Assembly: GCF_025836975.1 (NCBI RefSeq)
Contig: NZ_CP107548.1
Coordinates: forward strand, 2,108,001-2,172,000
Length of the DNA stretch: 64,000 nt
DNA from: Pollutimonas sp. M17
GTDB taxonomy: Bacteria > Pseudomonadota > Gammaproteobacteria > Burkholderiales > Burkholderiaceae_B
Direction of reading: 5' to 3'
Shown piece after piece: positions 58,909 through 64,000 of the stretch. The notes under the pieces were generated by a model. The model was not told where the DNA came from, ran no database searches, and saw only the letters and a program-made list of their open reading frames with translations. Numbering within the stretch: the stretch's first letter is position 1; every line of letters starts with the position of its first letter. The translations under genes and the position numbers were made by a program.

Positions 58909-59421
58909 GGAGGCATGCGGAATGCTGCCCAGTATGCGGCGCACGCATTCGGAGGAAAAACCGCGCGAGGCCAGGAAACGGAATTGCCTGGCATAGTCTT
59001 TTGCATCGACGGGCAGGCTGGCGAATTTCTTTTCCCAGACGGCTTGCGCGCGTTCCTGTTCGCTGCCCTGCAATTGCCGGCCCAGGTCGGCAATGGCCGC
59101 GTCGCCCAGCCCATGTTGCTTGAGCTCTTGCAGGATAAGGCCGGCGCCCTGCCGGGGCGCGCGCCTGTGAACCAGGCTCTGGGCAAAACGCTGGTCGGAA
59201 AGCCAGTTTTCGCGCTCCAGATCGTCGAGCAAGCGCTCAAGCTGTTCGGGGCTTTCGGCATGCGGCGCAAGCTTGCGCTGCAATTCGCGGCGGGAATGCT
59301 CGCGCCTGGACAGATAGCCGATGGCGCGGGCCTTCAGTGTGGGCCCCGCCTTCTGCTGTTTACGTTCGGGCGGAGAGCCGGCGTCGGACAGCGTTTCGAA
59401 ACCGTCGTCGTTCGTGTGCAT
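58903..59421 (-). CDS. recX: RecX, regulator of RecA
   Basis: The protein has 172 residues of the all-helical RecX fold (AIGYLSRREHSRRELQRKLA and RFAQSLVHRRAPRQGAGLI). It limits RecA filament growth. It lies 18 bases after recA. Its last codons and stop are inside the right end of the adjacent repeat element. Confidence 0.93.
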   Translation of the reverse strand: MHTNDDGFETLSDAGSPPERKQQKAGPTLKARAIGYLSRREHSRRELQRKLAPHAESPEQLERLLDDLERENWLSDQRFAQSLVHRRAPRQGAGLILQELKQHGLGDAAIADLGRQLQGSEQERAQAVWEKKFASLPVDAKDYARQFRFLASRGFSSECVRRILGSIPHASR

Positions 59422-59439
59422 GGCGCCCCGCCCCGCTCT

Positions 59440-60510
59440 TTAGGCCTCGGGTTCGGCGCTGGGAACCGCCGCCTTGCTGACGGTGGCGGCGGCTTGCGGA
59501 ATGACGCCCAATTGCTCGCGAACCCGGTTTTCGATCTCGAAGGCCATTTCAGGATGTTCTTTCAGGTATTCGCGGACATTGTCCTTGCCCTGACCGATAC
59601 GGGTGCCGCTGTAGCTGAACCAGGCGCCGGCCTTGTCCACGATGCCCGCCTGCACGCCCAGGTCGATGATTTCGCCCTCGCGCGAGATGCCGGCGCCGTA
59701 CATGATGTCGAACTCGGCCTGCTTGAACGGAGGCGCCACCTTGTTCTTGACCACCTTGACGCGGGTTTCGTTGCCCACGACCTCGTCGCCCTTCTTGATG
59801 GCGCCGATGCGGCGGATGTCGAGCCGCACCGAGGAATAGAACTTGAGCGCGTTCCCGCCCGTGGTGGTTTCGGGGTTGCCGAACATGACGCCGATCTTCA
59901 TGCGGATCTGGTTGATGAAGATGACCATGCAGTTGGCGCGCTTGATGGTGGCGGTCAGCTTGCGCAGGGCCTGGCTCATGAGGCGGGCTTGCAGGCCCGG
60001 CAGCGAGTCGCCCATGTCGCCTTCGATTTCGGCCTTGGGCGTCAGGGCCGCGACCGAGTCGATGACGATGAGGTCGACCGAACCCGAGCGCACCAGCGCA
60101 TCGGTGATTTCCAGGGCCTGTTCGCCGGTATCGGGCTGGGAAATGAGCAGGTCGGACAGATTGACGCCCAGCTTGGAGGCGTACTGGACGTCGAGCGCGT
60201 GCTCGGCGTCGACGAAGGCGCAGGTGCCGCCGATTTTTTGCATTTCGGCGATGACCTGCAGGGTGAGCGTGGTCTTGCCGGACGATTCGGGGCCGTAGAT
60301 TTCGATGACGCGGCCGCGCGGCAGGCCGCCCACCCCCAGTGCGATGTCCAGCCCGAGCGAGCCGGTGGAGACGACCTGGATATCGTGCTCGACAGTGTCG
60401 TCGCCGTAGCGCATGACCGAGCCTTTGCCAAATTGCTTTTCAATCTGGGATAAGGCGGCGGCCAGTGCCTTGCTGCGTTCGCCGGCGGCTTTGCTGTTCT
60501 TGTCGTCCAT
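59440..60510 (-). CDS. recA: RecA recombinase
   Basis: The protein has 356 residues: Walker A in [14 protein letters not shown], the DNA-binding loop L1 region [20 protein letters not shown] and L2 [18 protein letters not shown]. It drives homologous recombination and the SOS response. The ATG at 60510 ([10 protein letters not shown]) gives the normal length; the open frame continues upstream without support. A LexA-controlled promoter lies at 60593-60622. Confidence 0.98.
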   Translation of the reverse strand: MDDKNSKAAGERSKALAAALSQIEKQFGKGSVMRYGDDTVEHDIQVVSTGSLGLDIALGVGGLPRGRVIEIYGPESSGKTTLTLQVIAEMQKIGGTCAFVDAEHALDVQYASKLGVNLSDLLISQPDTGEQALEITDALVRSGSVDLIVIDSVAALTPKAEIEGDMGDSLPGLQARLMSQALRKLTATIKRANCMVIFINQIRMKIGVMFGNPETTTGGNALKFYSSVRLDIRRIGAIKKGDEVVGNETRVKVVKNKVAPPFKQAEFDIMYGAGISREGEIIDLGVQAGIVDKAGAWFSYSGTRIGQGKDNVREYLKEHPEMAFEIENRVREQLGVIPQAAATVSKAAVPSAEPEA

Positions 60511-60592
60511 GTGGTGGATCCTTGGCTGAAAAACGATGAATTGATGAAAGCGCGCTGACGCGGCCATGGAATGGAATAGATTATTGCATCAA

Positions 60593-60622
60593 ATTATACT
60601 GTATAAATACACAGATAATCAA
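60593..60622 (-). promoter_or_regulatory. recA promoter with LexA (SOS) box in the spacer
   Basis: On the minus strand TTGATT (60617-60622) and TATAAT (60593-60598) are 18 bases apart. The SOS box CTGT-N8-ACAG (60599-60614) fills that spacer, so bound LexA would block RNA polymerase directly. Confidence 0.85.
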
Positions 60623-60713
60623 AAAGCACATCGTAATCCCTGACTATCCGCTGCCCAGTGAACGTGCAAGAATAGGCCTTACCGCAACCCGACCCAGCCC
60701 CAGCCCGCACGAC

Positions 60714-61403
60714 ATGCGTATTCTTATCGCCGAGGACGACAGTATTCTTGCCGATGGACTTTCACGTTCATTGCGATACGACGGCTATGCGGTCGATGTC
60801 GTCAACGACGGCTCCAGCGCCGATTCCGCCCTGCAGCTGCAAAGCTTCGACCTGCTGATCCTGGATCTGGACCTTCCCCAGATGCACGGGCTGTCGGTGC
60901 TGCGCCTGCTGCGCCAGCGCCAGATGCCGATACCCGTCCTTATTTTAACGGCGGCCGACACCGTCGAACAGCGCGTCAAGGGACTGGACCTGGGCGCCGA
61001 CGACTACATGGCCAAGCCGTTTGCGCTGACCGAACTCGAGGCCCGCGTGCGCGCCCTGACGCGCCGCAGCGCCGGCGTCAGCACCACGCAGCTGCGCTAC
61101 AAAAGGCTCAGTTTCGACCTGAACGGACGCACGGCGCGCATCGACGACCAGCCGCTGGAGCTCTCGGCGCGCGAAACCAGCCTCCTGGAGATCTTTCTTT
61201 CCCGTTGCGGCCGCATGATCAGCAAGAACCAGTTCGTCGACCTGCTTTGCGAGTGGGGCGAAGAAGTCACGCCCAACGCCATCGAGGTCTACATCCACCG
61301 CCTGCGCAAAAAGATCGAACCCAGCGGCGTCAAGATCGTCACCGTCCGAGGCCTGGGCTATTGCCTGGAACCCGAAAATCGCAATGATTCCGTGGCCGCG
61401 TGA
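60714..61403 (+). CDS. OmpR family response regulator (TctD/QseB-like)
   Basis: The protein has 229 residues: a receiver domain with phospho-acceptor Asp51 in LLILDLDLPQ, and an OmpR winged helix (about 130-225) ending RLRKKIEPSGVKIVTVRGLG. The partner kinase gene follows after 18 bases. TctD controls tricarboxylate uptake; here an MFS transporter gene lies downstream instead. Confidence 0.92.
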   Translation: MRILIAEDDSILADGLSRSLRYDGYAVDVVNDGSSADSALQLQSFDLLILDLDLPQMHGLSVLRLLRQRQMPIPVLILTAADTVEQRVKGLDLGADDYMAKPFALTELEARVRALTRRSAGVSTTQLRYKRLSFDLNGRTARIDDQPLELSARETSLLEIFLSRCGRMISKNQFVDLLCEWGEEVTPNAIEVYIHRLRKKIEPSGVKIVTVRGLGYCLEPENRNDSVAA

Positions 61404-61421
61404 ATCCGCGCGCCTGCCCGC

Positions 61422-62921
61422 ATGCTGATCGATCCGCAGGTCCTGAAGGATACCGATAGCTCGCCTTCTGAAAGCAAGGCCTTTCTGGGGCTGTTCCGGC
61501 GCAAGAAGCGCCACCGGGCGCTGCTGAACAAGATCATGATCTGGATGTTCGGTCCGCTGTTCCTGCTCTGGACCATAGGGCTGGTCATCACCTACTTCAT
61601 TGCGCAGAACATTGCCAACGCACCCTACGACCGCACCCTGGCGGATCATCTGCGCCTGCTCAAGCACGAGGTGGAACAGCAGAAGATACTGGAAGGCATC
61701 CAGCTGTCCGCCTCGGCCATCACCATCCTGCAGGGCGACCCCACCCAGCTGATCCGCTGGGAGATCCGCGATGCCAACGGCAACTCCATGGGCGGTAACG
61801 GCAGCATTCCCCTGCCTGAAACCTGGACCTACGAAGAAGACAAGATACGATTCCGCAACGAAAGCTACGATGGCCACAGTGTCCGGGTTGCCTACATCTG
61901 GGGCGGGCGGGACGCCGGCGGCCTGCCCTTCCTGACCATTGTGGCCCAGTCCAACGAGATGCGCGCCACCCTGCAGCAGGAAATCCTGACCGGCATGCTC
62001 ACGCCTCAGCTCATCGTCCTGCCCCTGGCCGCCTTGCTGGCCGGCCTGGGCCTGACCCAGGGCCTGGAGCCCCTGAGCCTGCTCCAGGAACGCATACGGG
62101 CGCGTCGCGCCAACGATATGTCGCCCATCAGCGCGGAGCTGGCGCCCGCCGAGATCGTGCCGTTGGTGGCCGCCATGAACAGCCTGCTGGCACGGCTGGC
62201 GGCCACCAACGAAACGCAAAGGCGATTCGTGGCCAATGCCGCCCACCAGTTGAAGACGCCCCTGGCCGGCATGCGCACCCAGGCCGAGCTGGCCATGCGC
62301 GAGCAGTCTCCCGAAAAACTGGATGAGAGCCTGCGCCAGCTGGTGCTGGGCTCCCAGCGGGCGACCCGGCTGGTCAACCAGTTGCTTTCCCTGGCGCGGG
62401 CGGAAAGCGCCGAGAATCCCGTCCTGCGCCTGGCCGACGACGTCGACCTGAATGCGCTGGCCGAGCGGCAAACCCTGGGCTGGGTCGACACGGCCCTGAA
62501 AAAAGACATCGACCTGGGCTTCGAGCGGGCGCCGGCATCCATGCACGTGTCGGGCGACAATCTGATGCTGGCCGAGATGCTGAACAACCTGATCGAGAAC
62601 GCCATGCTCTATACCCCCGAGTCCGGCTGGATCACCATCCGGGTGGGCGGCGACGCGCTCTCGGCATACATCGAGGTGGAGGACTCGGGCCCCGGAATCG
62701 CCCCCGAAGACCGCGAGCGCGTCTTCGACCGGTTTTTCCGGGTGCTGGGAGGCAGCACCGACGGCAGCGGCCTGGGATTGTCCATCGTCAAGGAAATCGC
62801 CGAGCAGCACAACGCCGGGGTCGCCTTCATGCCCACGGGAAATCGCGGCGGCAAAGCCGGAGGGACATGCCTGCGCATCACCTTCAATCGGATCAAGACG
62901 ACCACCATCCTGCCCGCTTGA
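61422..62921 (+). CDS. Sensor histidine kinase, TctE-like
   Basis: The protein has 499 residues: an N-terminal membrane segment (about 41-63, IMIWMFGPLFLLWTIGLVI), a 2CSK_N-type periplasmic sensor, a second membrane segment near 187-208, HisKA with FVANAAHQLKTPLAGMRTQ, and HATPase with GSGLGLSIVKEIAEQ. It is the partner of the preceding regulator. The ligand is probably an organic acid by family analogy. Confidence 0.92.
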   Translation: MLIDPQVLKDTDSSPSESKAFLGLFRRKKRHRALLNKIMIWMFGPLFLLWTIGLVITYFIAQNIANAPYDRTLADHLRLLKHEVEQQKILEGIQLSASAITILQGDPTQLIRWEIRDANGNSMGGNGSIPLPETWTYEEDKIRFRNESYDGHSVRVAYIWGGRDAGGLPFLTIVAQSNEMRATLQQEILTGMLTPQLIVLPLAALLAGLGLTQGLEPLSLLQERIRARRANDMSPISAELAPAEIVPLVAAMNSLLARLAATNETQRRFVANAAHQLKTPLAGMRTQAELAMREQSPEKLDESLRQLVLGSQRATRLVNQLLSLARAESAENPVLRLADDVDLNALAERQTLGWVDTALKKDIDLGFERAPASMHVSGDNLMLAEMLNNLIENAMLYTPESGWITIRVGGDALSAYIEVEDSGPGIAPEDRERVFDRFFRVLGGSTDGSGLGLSIVKEIAEQHNAGVAFMPTGNRGGKAGGTCLRITFNRIKTTTILPA

Positions 62922-62942
62922 GAATATGAAGGAGACATCTGC

Positions 62943-63056
62943 ATGCACGATCGGGCCATGACGGACCGCTATGATCCCGCTTTTGCGTTACATGAAGTAA
63001 CCAAAGAGCGGCGGCGTTCAACTTGTTGTCAGCCTGGCGTCAGGAGCTTCGCATAA
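62943..63056 (+). CDS. Possible 37-residue peptide after the sensor kinase
   Basis: An ATG preceded by AAGGAG (8 bases) opens a 37-residue frame (MHDRAMTDRYDPAFALHEVT onward) in the 190-base gap before the MFS gene. No family or membrane segment is visible. It could be a short leader or a chance frame. Confidence 0.2.
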   Translation: MHDRAMTDRYDPAFALHEVTKERRRSTCCQPGVRSFA

Positions 63057-63111
63057 CGTACGCTTGCCCGATAAAAGATCCGCAAGGACGATATCTCACT
63101 GGGAGACAAAC

Positions 63112-64000
63112 ATGAACATCACCACCATGGGAAGGCCGCCCGAGGCGGTGCCGGTGGGCGCGCCGGCCGCGACGAACAGGCCGATGACCCCTGAAGAGCG
63201 GCGGGTCATTTTCGCGTCATCGCTGGGCACCGTCTTCGAGTGGTACGACTTCTATCTATACGGCTCGCTGGCGGCCATCATCGCCGCCCACTTCTTCTCG
63301 GGCGTGAATCCCACGGCGGGCTTCATTTTCGCCCTGCTGGCCTTCGCGGCCGGGTTTGCCGTCCGGCCCTTCGGCGCACTGGTCTTCGGCCGCCTGGGCG
63401 ACCTGGTGGGCCGCAAATACACCTTCCTGATCACCATACTGATCATGGGCCTGTCCACTTTCCTGGTCGGCGTGCTGCCCTCGTATTCCTCCATAGGCAT
63501 GGCGGCGCCGGTGATACTGATCGTCCTGCGCCTGCTGCAGGGCCTGGCGCTCGGCGGGGAATACGGCGGCGCGGCGACCTATGTGGCCGAGCATGCCCCG
63601 CAAAATCGACGCGGCTTCTATACCAGCTGGATACAGACCACCGCCACCATGGGCCTGTTCCTGTCGCTGCTCGTCATCCTGGGCATACGCACCTCGCTCA
63701 GCGAGGAAGCCTTCATGGAATGGGGCTGGCGCATCCCCTTCCTGATCTCGGTGGTCCTGCTGGGCATCTCGGTGTGGATACGGATGCGACTGAACGAGTC
63801 GCCGGCCTTCCGGAAGATGAAGGCCGAAGGCAATGGCTCCAAGGCGCCCATCAAGGATTCTTTCGGCAAGTGGAGCAATCTGAAGATCGTGCTGCTGGCC
63901 CTGTTCGGCCTGACCGCCGGGCAGGCCGTGGTCTGGTATACCGGCCAGTTCTACGCCCTGTTCTTCCTGACCAAGACGCTGGCCATCGAAGCCAATACCG
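63112..64000 (+). CDS. MFS transporter of the metabolite:H+ symporter type, 3' end cut off
   Basis: About 296 residues are visible. SSLGTVFEWYDFYLYGSLAA, FGRLGDLVGRKYTF and GLALGGEYGGAATYVAEHA are the hallmarks of the ProP/ShiA/KgtP/CitA-type sugar-porter-like symporters. GGGAG lies 6 bases before the ATG. It is probably regulated by the TctDE-like pair just upstream and imports an organic acid or compatible solute. The frame is open to the window end. Confidence 0.9.
   Translation, partial: MNITTMGRPPEAVPVGAPAATNRPMTPEERRVIFASSLGTVFEWYDFYLYGSLAAIIAAHFFSGVNPTAGFIFALLAFAAGFAVRPFGALVFGRLGDLVGRKYTFLITILIMGLSTFLVGVLPSYSSIGMAAPVILIVLRLLQGLALGGEYGGAATYVAEHAPQNRRGFYTSWIQTTATMGLFLSLLVILGIRTSLSEEAFMEWGWRIPFLISVVLLGISVWIRMRLNESPAFRKMKAEGNGSKAPIKDSFGKWSNLKIVLLALFGLTAGQAVVWYTGQFYALFFLTKTLAIEANT

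Noticed and set aside
58428-59270. Long minus-strand frame across the metR-recX element
   Set aside because: It runs through recX in another frame and through structured repeats; the product is Arg/Ala/Pro/Ser-rich with no motif.
60945-62948. A 667-codon minus-strand frame opposite the sensor kinase
   Set aside because: It is a shadow of a clear histidine kinase and response regulator on the plus strand.

Overview
The window is GC-rich, densely packed chromosomal DNA. Gene families and gene order (recA-recX, sucCD, terC, hemCDXY, a phn cluster with phnF inside it, TctDE-type regulators, degradative HMG-CoA reductase) suggest a betaproteobacterium of the family Alcaligenaceae (Bordetella / Achromobacter / Pusillimonas relatives). 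This assignment rests on recognised families and remembered gene order, not on a database search. No rRNA, tRNA, CRISPR array or transposase gene was seen. Many long open frames on the opposite strand are GC-driven shadows and are left out.

Layout. 1-10239: a catabolic module on the minus strand: peptide-type ABC importer (8129-4294 for the membrane and ATPase parts, binding protein at 8144-9733), a PLP/zinc D-amino-acid-type dehydratase, an RpiR regulator, an N-acyl-D-amino-acid deacylase and a 2-keto-3-deoxygalactonokinase cut by the window edge, with a divergent RidA. Together they suggest uptake, deacylation and deamination of an N-acylated D-amino acid or amino-sugar acid, then phosphorylation of the keto-deoxy acid. 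10289-17188: housekeeping genes (M48 lipoprotein protease, aroC, selO, DUF2069, yihY, CBS protein, dusA). 17227-22002: a GAF/PucR-type regulator divergent from a degradative HMG-CoA reductase and an orphan binding protein. 22124-23881: thrB and a membrane protein.

23948-33412: a compact Tad/Flp pilus locus on the minus strand, ten tightly coupled genes including an FHA-TadA fusion, without local prepilin peptidase, tadZ or tadD. 33676-34290: a parDE toxin-antitoxin pair whose toxin seems to start at ATT. 34365-44879: a complete C-P lyase cluster phnCDEFGHIJKLMNP with a Pho box and two copies of a perfect-core palindrome, probably the PhnF operator.

45056-60510: entericidin-like lipopeptide, FAH-family hydrolase, ppa, hemYXDC behind terC and a 41-residue membrane peptide, sucCD, a DUF2889 gene, metE/metR, an unexplained 0.5-kb element with terminal inverted repeats that overlap the stop codons of metR and recX, then recX and recA with a LexA box inside the promoter spacer. 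60714-64000: a TctDE-like two-component system and a truncated MFS transporter gene.
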